Assembly: GCF_002574545.1 (NCBI RefSeq) | Contig: NZ_NUGT01000084.1 | Location: forward strand, 1-44,667 | Direction of reading: 5' to 3' | DNA length: 44,667 nucleotides | Source: Bacillus sp. AFS055030 | GTDB lineage: Bacteria; Bacillota; Bacilli; Bacillales; Bacillaceae_G | Part shown: positions 18,339-27,046 of the stretch, in pieces | How positions within the stretch are numbered: position 1 is the first letter of the stretch | Layout of the letters: every line of letters begins with the position of its first letter | The notes under the pieces: generated by a model | Told to the model about the DNA's origin: nothing | Databases searched by the model: none | The model's input: the letters and a program-made list of their open reading frames with translations, nothing else | Program-made: the position numbers and the translations under genes

Positions 18339-19148
18339 TTATCGAACTAATTGGTCAATTACTTCATCGCTATCATAGTAAAAATTAGGTGATAAATCGG
18401 TACGGCTAGTCAGTAATCCAAAATTGTATTCTTCAAAGTTTTCTAACGTAAGAGATTTAACTTTCCCCTTATTTGATAATCTTTTTACAAGTTTAAAAAT
18501 AAATGAATATTGTGTGTCTATATCGTTTGTTGCAAGATGGAATATCCCTTTTAAATCATTTTCAATAATTGTTCTTACTTGCTTTGCAATTCCTGTGTCA
18601 ATTGCATGATTTAAAAAAATATTGTCATATGCTTCAATTTCTTGATCTTTTTCTATTTTCTCCTTTAATTCATTTAATCTTGGTGATTGTTTTCCCCAAA
18701 CCATCGGTAACCTTAAAACGATCCCGTTATCGCCAATCTCATTCATAATTAATTCTTCACATTTTATTTTAAATTGTCCATAATCTGATTCAGCAGCAGG
18801 TAGATCATTTTCAGCATGATGCTTTGAAACTTCTCCATCAAAAACATTTGTTGTAGAACAAAATAAAAATTTCATTGAAGTTGATTTTATTTTTTCTATT
18901 ATTCTAGCATGTGCCTCAAATTGAACATTAAAATCACCACGTAAACAAGAAACAATTACATCTGGGCATATACGATCAATCCAGACCAAAATTTTCTCAA
19001 TATCATTAATATCCCATTGTAATTGATGATCATTTTTCAAATTCAATTTTGTTTGATTAAACGTCCCATAAACGTCATAATCAGGTGAAAATTCTTTTAT
19101 TAAAGCCTTCCCAACTAGTCCGCTAGCTCCTAAAATTAATAAATTCAT
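18339..19148 (-). CDS. RmlD-like sugar-nucleotide reductase (SDR family)
   Basis: A 269-aa NAD(P)-binding protein of the extended SDR/RmlD type. It starts with the Rossmann motif NLLILGASGLVGKAL (GxxGxxG, residues 2-16). It has the FCSTTNVFDGE segment, where a Ser/Thr is catalytic in relatives, and YGQFKIKCEEL, matching the YxxxK pair. The C-terminal half is the variable substrate domain. By family it would reduce a 4-keto sugar nucleotide or act on a similar substrate, but no other sugar genes are adjacent. ATG 19148 is chosen (AAGGAG 7-8 nt upstream) over the longer frame from 19214. Confidence 0.8.
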   Translation of the reverse strand: MNLLILGASGLVGKALIKEFSPDYDVYGTFNQTKLNLKNDHQLQWDINDIEKILVWIDRICPDVIVSCLRGDFNVQFEAHARIIEKIKSTSMKFLFCSTTNVFDGEVSKHHAENDLPAAESDYGQFKIKCEELIMNEIGDNGIVLRLPMVWGKQSPRLNELKEKIEKDQEIEAYDNIFLNHAIDTGIAKQVRTIIENDLKGIFHLATNDIDTQYSFIFKLVKRLSNKGKVKSLTLENFEEYNFGLLTSRTDLSPNFYYDSDEVIDQLVR

Positions 19149-19302
19149 TGTCTCTCTCCTTTTTACAAAATATTTAATAAATTTGTGATATATTGAATGT
19201 ATCATAATTAGCAATGTTTACAAAGTTCATAATTTTAAAGTCCAGACTAGATGAAACTTTTAATCGAGCAGACTAAAAAAGATAACAGAAGGTGGGGATT
19301 AT

Positions 19303-20187
19303 ATGAAAACAAAAGTTCTTTTAAACAATCGTATTGTCGATTTAAAATCTGCAAATGTAAATATTTTAGATCGAGGTTATCAATTTGGAGATGGCGTTTA
19401 TGAGGTTATTCGTTTTTTCAATAAGTCATATTTTGAACTTGATGCACATTTAATTCGCTTAAAGGAAAGCTGTGAAAAAATATTAATACCATTTAAAATG
19501 CACTTAAAAAAACTTGAAAGTGATTTAGTTTATTTAATGAATACTTGTGATTATGATAATGGATATGTTTATATCCAAATTAGTAGAGGTGTAATGAACC
19601 GCAATCATATTTACCAAGACGAAGCTAATTTAAAGCCACAACTTATTGCTTATACAGTAAGAGAAGATCATCGACCATTAAAGCAAATGGAAAAAGGAAT
19701 CACTGCTTATTTAACGAATGATATTCGATGGCTCCGCTGTGATATAAAAAGTTTAAACCTATTAGGTAGTGTTTTAGTAAAAAACGAGGCATATGCTAAA
19801 GGAGCGAAAGAAGCAATTTTGCATAGAGATGGGATCATAACAGAAGGGTCAGCAACAAACGTATTTATCGTAAAAAACTCTACTTTATTCACCCACCCTG
19901 CCAATCACTTAATTCTAAATGGCATTACCCGAAAAGTAGTACTTGAAATTGCAAAAAAAGAAAGAATCGAAGTAAAAGAGATTCCATTCTCAATTGACGA
20001 ACTTTTAAATGCAGATGAAGCTTTTACAACAGCATCAGTTTCTGATATCTTACCTGTTACTTCCGTTATAATTGATGAAAAAACTTATTCAATTGGTTTA
20101 GGAAAGCGCGGAGAATTAACAAAGAGAATTCAAGATGCATACACTTGTTTAATTGATAAAATTCCACAAGATCAGTCAACAAACTAG
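19303..20187 (+). CDS. dat: D-amino-acid aminotransferase
   Basis: PLP enzyme of fold type IV that exchanges D-alanine and 2-oxoglutarate with pyruvate and D-glutamate, supplying D-glutamate for peptidoglycan. In 294 aa: DRGYQFGDGVYEV (23-35), RGVMNRNH (95-102; the R-N-H triplet is typical of D-amino-acid enzymes rather than branched-chain ones), PLP lysine K149 in RCDIKSLNLL, and ITEGSATNVF. AGGTGGGG lies 5-7 nt before the ATG. A small membrane protein gene follows 25 nt later and is probably co-transcribed. Confidence 0.92.
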   Translation: MKTKVLLNNRIVDLKSANVNILDRGYQFGDGVYEVIRFFNKSYFELDAHLIRLKESCEKILIPFKMHLKKLESDLVYLMNTCDYDNGYVYIQISRGVMNRNHIYQDEANLKPQLIAYTVREDHRPLKQMEKGITAYLTNDIRWLRCDIKSLNLLGSVLVKNEAYAKGAKEAILHRDGIITEGSATNVFIVKNSTLFTHPANHLILNGITRKVVLEIAKKERIEVKEIPFSIDELLNADEAFTTASVSDILPVTSVIIDEKTYSIGLGKRGELTKRIQDAYTCLIDKIPQDQSTN

Positions 20188-20212
20188 ACTGCATATAGGG
20201 GAGTGACTTCAT

Positions 20213-20506
20213 TTGGCAATTGTTATAGCAATCTTGATCGCCATAATTGGTGCAGCTCTTGCTCACATTTTTACGAAAGGACAATCTAAAAAAAGAAAAT
20301 ACATCATATGGGGTATCGCAAATATGGTAGCCATTGGGCCATTTTTGTCATTTGCCATTGGAATAACGTACGCTATTATCGAAGGAAATGGCTGGGCAGC
20401 GATGTTGATGTGGGTATTGTACCCAATCATATTTGTTATTGGACTCATTCTGTTAATAATAGGGATTTTCATGAAAAATAGTGCCAATACAAATAGTTAT
20501 CAATAA
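20213..20506 (+). CDS. Small membrane protein with three predicted helices
   Basis: A 97-aa hydrophobic protein that I do not recognise. Predicted helices are near residues 2-18, 32-55 and 63-87, separated by a basic loop (KGQSKKRKY) and a short glycine-rich loop. The start is TTG (20213), with GGGGAG 9 nt upstream. It sits 25 nt after dat without a terminator between and ends before a strong bidirectional hairpin, so it is the second gene of a dat operon. A role linked to cell-wall precursors would be a guess from position only. Confidence 0.65.
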   Translation: MAIVIAILIAIIGAALAHIFTKGQSKKRKYIIWGIANMVAIGPFLSFAIGITYAIIEGNGWAAMLMWVLYPIIFVIGLILLIIGIFMKNSANTNSYQ

Positions 20507-20551
20507 CTTTAGTTGCCTATTTAAGTGTTATTCCAATACCTTAACACAAAC

Positions 20552-20602
20552 AAAAAAATAGATCTCAAAAAGTCAGCAATTTGACTTTTGAGATCTACTT
20601 TT
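20552..20602. terminator. Bidirectional terminator
   Basis: TAGATCTCAAAAAGTCA (20559-20575) pairs with TGACTTTTGAGATCTA (20582-20597) with one bulge, flanked by A7 on the left and a T-run on the right. It ends the dat operon and the convergent ABC operon. Confidence 0.92.
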
Positions 20603-21835
20603 TTATTGTCTTTTTAATAATCTAGCTACATCTTTCCATTTTACCTTTTCACTGTAATACATTACTCCATTAACATAAATACGGCTAGCAACACGAGTTA
20701 AAATCATTATTGAAACGATTAAAATTAATATACTAGCACTTATTTCTACCAAATTCATTTCCCCACTTACAAATCTAGAAAATGCTACAAGTGGCGCAAA
20801 AAACGGAATATATGAGCTAATTTGGACAAATGTACCATCAGGATTTACTAATGCATTAATACTAATAAAGAATGCCGCTATAACTAAAATAGTAATTGGC
20901 ATTAGAACCATTTGGAGCTCTTCTGTTCTTGAAACTACTGATCCAATTGCAGCGTATAGTAATCCATAAAGTAAATAACCTAATAAGAAATAAACTACAA
21001 ATGCAATGATTGTTGTAGTATCTAATGCCTCTAAATCGATTTTCATTCCAAAAAATGATATTGCATCAGAGTTCACCCAGCCTAATAAATTGGCAAATAG
21101 AAAACCTAATCCTAATACAACAAGTTGTGCACATGCTACAAAAAATACTGCAATAACCCTTCCATATAAAGTCACAACAGGACTTACTTTAGGTAGTAAT
21201 ACTTCCATTACTCTAGAAGACTTTTCGGCAACAATTCCAGTTGCGATTGAATTTCCATAAATTAATAGAAACATATATAGTAAAAAACCAAAAAAGTAAG
21301 CTATTCCAAATGTAGCCATCGGATCTTCTAGAACATTTTCATTTACTTCTACTTTTTGTAATAACTTTGTTGCTGATTCAGGCGATAGCTTTAAATCTTG
21401 GGCAGTTTTATTTAAGTAATCTTGCTGTAAAGTCATATTCATTACTGAGAGCACTTCACTATTTGAAAACTTTTTATATGTATATTGAATTGACGGGACA
21501 TTGTTCTTTTCTGATAGAATAATCAGTCCATCTTTTGATCCATCTTCAACCTGATTTTTAAATTCTTTTTCTTTTGATCCATCGCTCTGCTCAATTTTTG
21601 CGGATTTAATTGTTTTGTTTAAACTAGCAATATCTACCGAATAATTTTTCGAATGATTGATTAAAACAATTTTATCTTTATCATCCTTATTACTCTTTTC
21701 TGTACCTGCAAAATATTTTTGTACTCCAAATACTCCAACGACTAATAAAAATAAAATAACACTCATAATCAACGTTGCTTTTGCCAAAAGACCTTCACGT
21801 AAATGAAAGAAAAAGACAGTACTAAACTTCTTCAT
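20603..21835 (-). CDS. ABC transporter permease, YhaP/NatB type
   Basis: ABC-2 type exporter permease of 410 aa. One N-terminal helix (about 20-40) is followed by a large extracytoplasmic domain (about 45-170, charged and K/D/S-rich) and then five or six helices from about residue 175 to 390. The layout and the motif GIVAEKSSRVMEVLLPKVSP are those of YhaP/NatB-like permeases. Its start abuts the stop of the ATPase gene (TAAATG), so the pair is translationally coupled. B. subtilis YhaQP is the likely counterpart; the substrate (sodium or an antibiotic in relatives) cannot be told. Confidence 0.87.
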   Translation of the reverse strand: MKKFSTVFFFHLREGLLAKATLIMSVILFLLVVGVFGVQKYFAGTEKSNKDDKDKIVLINHSKNYSVDIASLNKTIKSAKIEQSDGSKEKEFKNQVEDGSKDGLIILSEKNNVPSIQYTYKKFSNSEVLSVMNMTLQQDYLNKTAQDLKLSPESATKLLQKVEVNENVLEDPMATFGIAYFFGFLLYMFLLIYGNSIATGIVAEKSSRVMEVLLPKVSPVVTLYGRVIAVFFVACAQLVVLGLGFLFANLLGWVNSDAISFFGMKIDLEALDTTTIIAFVVYFLLGYLLYGLLYAAIGSVVSRTEELQMVLMPITILVIAAFFISINALVNPDGTFVQISSYIPFFAPLVAFSRFVSGEMNLVEISASILILIVSIMILTRVASRIYVNGVMYYSEKVKWKDVARLLKRQ

Positions 21836-22720
21836 TTATTTCGCCCTCTCTATAAAGATATCATTTAGTGTAGGCTCTAATAATTGGAACTTCTTTATAG
21901 AACCCAAGTCTGACTTAATACGATTTAAAATCGAAAAAGCTTCCTCATCACTTTTTACCTTTACGTAAATTCCTAATTGCTTTTGTTCATAACTGACATG
22001 ATTTGAATCGAGTATTTGTTTAATCGATGTTAGATCTTCTAAGATTAAATTTCTATACCCATAATCCTCTTTTAATCTATTTAAACTACCTTCTGCGACT
22101 ACGTTACCGTTCTTAAGTATACAAACATGCTCACAAAAAGCTTCCACTTGATCCATACGGTGGCTTGATAATATAACCGTTTTCCCTTTCTGAATTTGTT
22201 CGGTAATAATTGAAGCCATTAACTCCGCATTAACTGGATCTAGACCACTGAATGGCTCATCTAGAATAATCAACTCAGGGTTATGTAATAAAGTTACGAT
22301 AAGTTGAATTTTTTGTTGGTTACCTTTTGAAAGTTCTCCTGCTTTTTTATTTCGATAATGCGGTATTTCTAATCGGTCTAGCCAATATGTTATAGCAACA
22401 TCAACCTCTTTATTAGACATACCTTCTAATTTACCGAAATATTTAAGCTGATCAACAACCTTGCTTTTCGTAAATAATCCTCTTTCTTCAGGTAAATACC
22501 CTATCTTAACTTTATCTGAATCAAAAGGGCTCCCTTTCCAGGTTATTTCTCCTTTTGTAGGTGTAAGAAGACCTAATAACATTTTAATAGTGGTCGTTTT
22601 GCCTGCTCCATTTCTACCTAATAAACCTAGTACTCTTCCTGTAGGCAAAGTCAATGACAATTCGTTAACGGCAATCGTTTCTCCAAAATTTTTAGATAGC
22701 TGTTTTATTTCTAAAGTCAA
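21836..22720 (-). CDS. ABC transporter ATP-binding protein, YhaQ/NatA type
   Basis: ATPase of the same exporter, 294 aa. Walker A GLLGRNGAGKTTTIKML is near residues 33-49; the signature is LSKGNQQKIQLIVTLLHNPEL, followed by Walker B LIILDEPFSGLDP and the switch histidine (LSSHRMDQV). The C-terminal extension ending ILNRIKSDLGSIKKFQLLEPTLNDIFIERAK is typical of this group. The start is TTG (22718-22720), 7 nt after AGGAGG. It is the first gene of the pair. No clear promoter was found in the 140 nt upstream. Confidence 0.9.
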   Translation of the reverse strand: MTLEIKQLSKNFGETIAVNELSLTLPTGRVLGLLGRNGAGKTTTIKMLLGLLTPTKGEITWKGSPFDSDKVKIGYLPEERGLFTKSKVVDQLKYFGKLEGMSNKEVDVAITYWLDRLEIPHYRNKKAGELSKGNQQKIQLIVTLLHNPELIILDEPFSGLDPVNAELMASIITEQIQKGKTVILSSHRMDQVEAFCEHVCILKNGNVVAEGSLNRLKEDYGYRNLILEDLTSIKQILDSNHVSYEQKQLGIYVKVKSDEEAFSILNRIKSDLGSIKKFQLLEPTLNDIFIERAK

Positions 22721-22861
22721 CGCTCTTCCTCCTTTTCGAAGTTTTAAGTAAAAAAATACCTAAATTTTCCTATACATTAAGCATACATTTAATAGAATTT
22801 TAATGAAAGGTAAAAATCGTAATTTGTTTGTCAATTTATTTTACAATTATAGATCACAATG

Positions 22862-22899
22862 AAAAAATGAGAATACTGATCTAGCATTCTCATTTTTTT
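22862..22899 (-). terminator. Intrinsic terminator of the DUF350 operon
   Basis: AAAAAATGAGAAT (22862-22874) pairs with ATTCTCATTTTTT (22886-22898); the hairpin starts right after the DUF350 stop on the minus strand and ends in TTTTTT. Confidence 0.9.
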
Positions 22900-22900
22900 A

Positions 22901-23302
22901 TTAATATGAAATACTACCTGAAATTAATAAACCTACTGTTACACTTAAAGTAAACAATAAAGCAGCTACTGCAATATTTCCTTCTTCAACTTTTTTCGCG
23001 AACGATATTTTCGGAAATAATACAAATTCTGCAATCCAATAAGTAACCATTTGAGCTATAATACCAATTAAGCTCCATATAATGAAATCACCATAGTTAA
23101 CTGAATACTTTGCAGATGACATAATAACAATTGCTAATCCTACTAATTTTCCCGCTAATTTCAATGCAACGGCAATATTGCCATCATCTAAAATTAATTT
23201 TTGTTCACTCATCTTTGTCGTAAAAGTGAAAGCTAAAAATCCAATAAATAAAAGAATAAGTCCCGATCCTAAATACATCAACGTACTAACAATACTTTCC
23301 AT
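22901..23302 (-). CDS. DUF350 (UPF0719, YshE-like) membrane protein
   Basis: A 133-aa integral membrane protein with four hydrophobic helices (about 6-28, 44-64, 72-96, 106-130), matching the DUF350/UPF0719 family. B. subtilis YshE, found in the same place between lcfA and mutS2, belongs to it. Conserved-looking features are two repeats of a GNIAVA segment (residues 41-46 and 108-113), which suggests internal duplication of a two-helix unit. Third gene of an operon with a lipoprotein and an ATP-grasp ligase, 21 nt after the ligase. Its biochemical role is unknown. Confidence 0.88.
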   Translation of the reverse strand: MESIVSTLMYLGSGLILLFIGFLAFTFTTKMSEQKLILDDGNIAVALKLAGKLVGLAIVIMSSAKYSVNYGDFIIWSLIGIIAQMVTYWIAEFVLFPKISFAKKVEEGNIAVAALLFTLSVTVGLLISGSISY

Positions 23303-23323
23303 TTATTCTCATCTCCTTACTAA

Positions 23324-24568
23324 TTAATTATGTTCTTCAACGATTCCTACTGGTAAAAAACAACTTTCGTTTCCAGTAATAATATTACCGGCACGTACAC
23401 CAATTGCACCGTATTCTTCTTTAATTAAAAAACTACCAATTAATACATGCAAATCTAACATTCCATCAGGAGTCATAACTTTTCTAATAGGTAAAGGTGA
23501 ATATTGTTGAAATACCATCACTTGATCATGATAGTTATTTTGTTTGCTAGTTTGACTTTGCTCCCCGTTAATAATCTTAATTGAATCTCCTTCACGGCCA
23601 AATGCAGGTTTTACTACATATGGAATATTGTGTTCAATAAAGAAATCTGGCTCTAAAAATGTAGGTAGAAAATGTTGCTTAATTACATCATGTTCTTCGA
23701 TAGTAAAAACATCTGACTTTTCGATATGTAAATTCCAAATTAATGCTTGAACAGCTTTGGACTGTAGTAAGAATGCTGATAATGGATTGAAAATAATCAA
23801 TTTACCGTCTTTAACAAGTTCTAAAAGGGCCAGGCCAATTTTTGTTCCATCTGTGGACTGATCAAGCTCTAGGTGTTCAATTGGATAGGTTTGACGATAA
23901 AGAATGTGTATTTTCTCCCCTTTAGGAGTGTAAAGTCCATCGTTTTCAATAATCTGTAAATCCTCTAACGAAATTAATTGACTCTTCCCCTTATATAGAG
24001 ATTGAATATATTTAACTGTTTTCCAATCCTCTTCATGATCTCCATGTGCTGTAAAAACAATAATTGGTTCATCCAATCCTTTTATGCTTTTATTAACAAC
24101 ATCATTTATGACGTGAGAAAGTTTCATTTCACTATCAGCATTAGGATTCTTTAAATTAAAATAATCCGTAATGTAACCATTAACATGATGGGTTTCCATA
24201 ATAAAAGTTGGCGTGTCACTATTGCATTCATAATGTTTCCAACCATCCGCTGTACAAACAAGGTCAATTCTTCTAATGATTCCTTCACTTTCAATCGTTT
24301 TATGACGTAAAAAAGGCACGATTTCCTTTGAATAACCAAGCATATATAGAATATCATCAGGTAACTGTCTCATTAATCGAGCAGTCTTATCATAGATTTT
24401 TCCAATTTGTTCAGTAATAGAATGAACTTCATCAACTTCACTTTCAGTCAATGGATAAAAGTCTAATAAAGCATAATATGAATCTTGTAAATCCGCCCAA
24501 AAATCCGGAAGTTTTTGATATACTTCTTTTCGTTTTCGTCTATGATTCTGTAAATTCACAATATCCAT
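23324..24568 (-). CDS. Glutathionylspermidine-synthase-like preATP-grasp ligase
   Basis: ATP-grasp amide ligase of 414 aa related to the synthetase half of glutathionylspermidine synthase and to E. coli YgiC/YjfC. Visible motifs: YECNSDTPTFIMET (113-126, the E-N-D-T-P motif of the family), GDHEEDW (176-182), HILYRQTYPIEHLE (221-234), and VKPAFGREGDSI (319-330, ATP-binding lysine and glycine loop). No amidase domain is present. By family it joins a carboxylate to an amine with ATP; the substrates are not known. It starts 2 nt after the lipoprotein stop, indicating coupling. A DUF350 gene follows. Confidence 0.87.
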   Translation of the reverse strand: MDIVNLQNHRRKRKEVYQKLPDFWADLQDSYYALLDFYPLTESEVDEVHSITEQIGKIYDKTARLMRQLPDDILYMLGYSKEIVPFLRHKTIESEGIIRRIDLVCTADGWKHYECNSDTPTFIMETHHVNGYITDYFNLKNPNADSEMKLSHVINDVVNKSIKGLDEPIIVFTAHGDHEEDWKTVKYIQSLYKGKSQLISLEDLQIIENDGLYTPKGEKIHILYRQTYPIEHLELDQSTDGTKIGLALLELVKDGKLIIFNPLSAFLLQSKAVQALIWNLHIEKSDVFTIEEHDVIKQHFLPTFLEPDFFIEHNIPYVVKPAFGREGDSIKIINGEQSQTSKQNNYHDQVMVFQQYSPLPIRKVMTPDGMLDLHVLIGSFLIKEEYGAIGVRAGNIITGNESCFLPVGIVEEHN

Positions 24569-24570
24569 TA

Positions 24571-24927
24571 TTAACCACCAAATCCTCCAGATGAACCTTT
24601 TCCAAAACCACTTTTACTTGAGGACGAAGTATGCCCTGCATATTTTCTAGAAGATTTATAGCTCTTATAAGAACTACTACGATGAAGTGCATTTCTTGTT
24701 GGATAAAATATTCCGCCATGATAATAGCTATGATAGTAATGACTAGTATCATCATCACAAACCCAAACACCTTCGTCATCATCAAACTCCCAATCACGAC
24801 AATCGTCATTGTTCGGCTTATCTGGTCGATCAGCATTTTGAGTACCACAGCCAGCTAATGTACTCACTGCCAATCCACTCGTTAGTGCGATACTAACTTT
24901 TTTCATTAATAATGATGTTTTTGACAT
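24571..24927 (-). CDS. Lipoprotein with Ser/Gly-rich tail (YgiB/YjfM-like)
   Basis: A 118-aa exported lipoprotein. A signal peptide with KK near the start and a hydrophobic core ends in the lipobox LAGC, with C27 as the lipidated residue. The mature part is acidic (DDCRDWEFDDDEGVWVCDDD, two Cys), then Tyr/His/Ser-rich, and ends in repeated S/G/K sequence finishing GSSGGFGG. This composition resembles DUF1190 proteins (YgiB, YjfM) that accompany the same ligase in E. coli, though homology is not certain. AAGGAG lies 6 nt before the ATG. First gene of the operon; it may be a substrate of the ligase. Confidence 0.75.
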   Translation of the reverse strand: MSKTSLLMKKVSIALTSGLAVSTLAGCGTQNADRPDKPNNDDCRDWEFDDDEGVWVCDDDTSHYYHSYYHGGIFYPTRNALHRSSSYKSYKSSRKYAGHTSSSSKSGFGKGSSGGFGG

Positions 24928-25214
24928 TGGGATCTCCTTTCGAGTATTGTATTATTCTATTCTATACTAAACTAATCCCTCTCTTAATGTATATACAAAT
25001 CAGCATTAGCTATCCCTCTTATTCCCGTTATCTTAAAAACTAACTTCCCGAATCTCCACTACCAGTACCCCTTTTTTCAGCTGAGGAATTTGTTCTTTTT
25101 CCAATTAATTTTTTATGTTTTTAATTCACCTAAGTGAATTTAGAAATAAATACATTTCTATCCAAAACTGTGTTATATACTAATGTATACAGTATGACTA
25201 AAGGAGTTTGAACA
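24928..25214. other. Intergenic region between divergent genes
   Basis: 287 nt, very AT-rich, between the lipoprotein operon and the next plus-strand gene. A TATACT (25178-25183) upstream of 25215 could be its -10 element but has no convincing -35. I found no clear promoter for the lipoprotein operon, no hairpin and no small open frame with a ribosome site. Confidence 0.5.
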
Positions 25215-25655
25215 ATGTTTAATACAGATACTATTTTTGTTCTTGAATATCGATTAATTGATGGGGAATTTACACGACCTATCTATCATTTTCCATTTTT
25301 ATCAAAGGTCCAAATCTTTACAAGAAGATATTGTGATTACTTTATTTTAAATGGTTTCGTATACGAGAATAGAGGCTCTTATATCGAGGAAGATCGATAT
25401 GTAATTGAAGTAATTGAATCAGATATGGAAAATACTCCTTTTTACCATTTAAACAGACCGTTAGGCATTGAAATTAGAGATGTCGATTCTTTTGATGAAA
25501 TTCATTTCTATGAGAGTGGAGATGAATTAGATCTACTTTCTTGGCTCCAATCAACTTATATTACAATAAATCATCAAATATATGAGCAAACTTCAAATGA
25601 AGTTGATCAAGACCGCAATACTTACGTGATGTATGTTAAACCGTATAATAAATAA
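25215..25655 (+). CDS. Hypothetical protein
   Basis: A 146-aa soluble, acidic and aromatic-rich protein with no signal peptide or membrane segment. I do not recognise its family. It alternates beta-type segments (TIFVLEYRLIDGEF, YVIEVIES, IHFYES) and has an FTRRYCDYFILNGFVYENRG stretch; the overall pattern suggests a small alpha/beta regulatory or binding domain. AAAGGAG lies 8 nt before the ATG. It is monocistronic and ends at a bidirectional terminator. No function is proposed. Confidence 0.7.
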   Translation: MFNTDTIFVLEYRLIDGEFTRPIYHFPFLSKVQIFTRRYCDYFILNGFVYENRGSYIEEDRYVIEVIESDMENTPFYHLNRPLGIEIRDVDSFDEIHFYESGDELDLLSWLQSTYITINHQIYEQTSNEVDQDRNTYVMYVKPYNK

Positions 25656-25690
25656 CAAAAAGCTACCTAAGACTTCCTAGGTAGCTTGTT
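25656..25690. terminator. Bidirectional terminator
   Basis: AAGCTACCTA (25660-25669) pairs with TAGGTAGCTT (25678-25687), with A4 before and GTTTTAT after. It lies between convergent genes. Confidence 0.88.
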
Positions 25691-26146
25691 TTATAAATAT
25701 TGTTCTAGCTTGATTAAATCCTTACACTGTATGCCATTTTCCCAAATTTCTTCATCATAATGATCAATAAAAAAGTCATAAAAAACAGTACTGATTTGAA
25801 ATCCGCAATTTTTATATAAGGCTAATTGATGCGTACTTGAGTTACCGGTACAGATCGAAATTTTTGAATAGCCAAGTTTTTTAGCTTCTTTCATACCAAA
25901 GTGGATTAAATTTTTTCCAAATCCTTTTCCTTGGAAAGCAGGATCAATTGCAATATTTTTAATTTCAATCTCTTCACTTGAATGCTCCATTAATACTAAT
26001 ATACCGACGATTATATTATCATCTAGTACTTCATATAGATTACTCTTTTGAATATATTTATCTACCATTTCTTTTGATGGGTCAGCTAGTAACAATAGAT
26101 TCCAATGCTCTTTAGCTAGAAATTGAATTTTATTAATTTGATTCAT
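25691..26146 (-). CDS. GNAT family N-acetyltransferase
   Basis: A 151-aa acetyltransferase. Motif A is IKNIAIDPAFQGKGFGKNLIHFGMKEAKKLG (acetyl-CoA loop QGKGFG at about residues 72-77) and is followed by CTGNSSTHQLALYKNCGF, the usual motif B with a Tyr general acid. Size and layout resemble Bacillus YvbK, a possible relative. It begins 9 nt after the stop of the upstream esterase gene on the same strand, so the two form an operon. The acceptor is unknown. Confidence 0.85.
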   Translation of the reverse strand: MNQINKIQFLAKEHWNLLLLADPSKEMVDKYIQKSNLYEVLDDNIIVGILVLMEHSSEEIEIKNIAIDPAFQGKGFGKNLIHFGMKEAKKLGYSKISICTGNSSTHQLALYKNCGFQISTVFYDFFIDHYDEEIWENGIQCKDLIKLEQYL

Positions 26147-26155
26147 TGATCCTCC

Positions 26156-27025
26156 CTACTTTTTTAATCTTGCCTTTAAATAATTTATCGTATCATTGGT
26201 GGATTTTTGTATCGAAAGATTTGTAAATCCATGGTTTCCATTTTTAAGTGCAATCAACGTAACCATTTTTGGATTTTTTTTAGCAAATCGCTCAGATTGA
26301 CTGAACGGAACAAGCTGATCTCCTGTGCCATGTACGATAAAGATTGGCACTTTTGTCTTTTCTACATATTGAATAGGACTCATCCGATTATACTCATCTG
26401 TCATTTGATCAACAGAACTATTCATATATTTATCGACGATTTCTGAACTTCTTGAAGAAGTAGATTGATTCATAGTCGTTAAGTCTGTAATTGGATACCA
26501 AGCAATAATATATTTTATTTTGCTTTGTATATCGGGCTGCAAACCAGTTAATAAAGCTAAATGTCCACCAGCAGAAGCACCAGCGAGCCCGATTTTAGTA
26601 CGATCAATTCCTAATTCAGTTGAATTTTTGTAAATAAATTCGATTGCTGTTTTCACGTCACTAACTGGTATATTATACGAGTAATTTTCTTTCGAATACA
26701 GTGTATAGTCTATACTAATTGCTATATATCCATCTTTTACTACTTCATTAAAAATCGTGCTCCAACGTTTATTTAACGCTTTACTTCCATATCTCCAAGA
26801 TCCACCATGAACAAATATTAACGTAGGTGATGGACCGTGTGAATTTTTAGATCGGTATATATCAAAGGTTTGTGGAACTTGGGCAAGATTTGTGTAACGT
26901 ACATCTCTTTGTACAATAATATCTTTACTTACATCATTTATCTTCTTTTGGTGTTTATGTTGAAAACCATTAAATCCAACAAAGACAATAACAAAGATGA
27001 CTAATGCTAAAATGATTTTCTTCAA
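26156..27025 (-). CDS. Membrane-anchored alpha/beta hydrolase (esterase)
   Basis: A 289-aa serine hydrolase with an N-terminal hydrophobic segment (about residues 3-20; signal anchor) so it acts outside the membrane. HGGSW (73-77) forms the oxyanion hole of the hormone-sensitive-lipase/BD-FAE type. The nucleophile is S151 (GASAGG), the acid D236 (HGTGDQLVP) and the base H265 (NGNHGF). The start is TTG (27023-27025), preceded by AAAGGTG. It is followed at 9 nt by an acetyltransferase gene. Substrate unknown; a short-chain or polysaccharide ester is possible. Confidence 0.85.
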   Translation of the reverse strand: MKKIILALVIFVIVFVGFNGFQHKHQKKINDVSKDIIVQRDVRYTNLAQVPQTFDIYRSKNSHGPSPTLIFVHGGSWRYGSKALNKRWSTIFNEVVKDGYIAISIDYTLYSKENYSYNIPVSDVKTAIEFIYKNSTELGIDRTKIGLAGASAGGHLALLTGLQPDIQSKIKYIIAWYPITDLTTMNQSTSSRSSEIVDKYMNSSVDQMTDEYNRMSPIQYVEKTKVPIFIVHGTGDQLVPFSQSERFAKKNPKMVTLIALKNGNHGFTNLSIQKSTNDTINYLKARLKK

Positions 27026-27046
27026 GCCAATTCACCTTTCTAATTA

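Noticed and set aside
24540-24848. Second minus-strand frame of 102 codons across the lipoprotein gene
   Set aside because: Overlaps the lipoprotein in another frame, no ribosome site; the lipoprotein has a clean signal peptide and lipobox.
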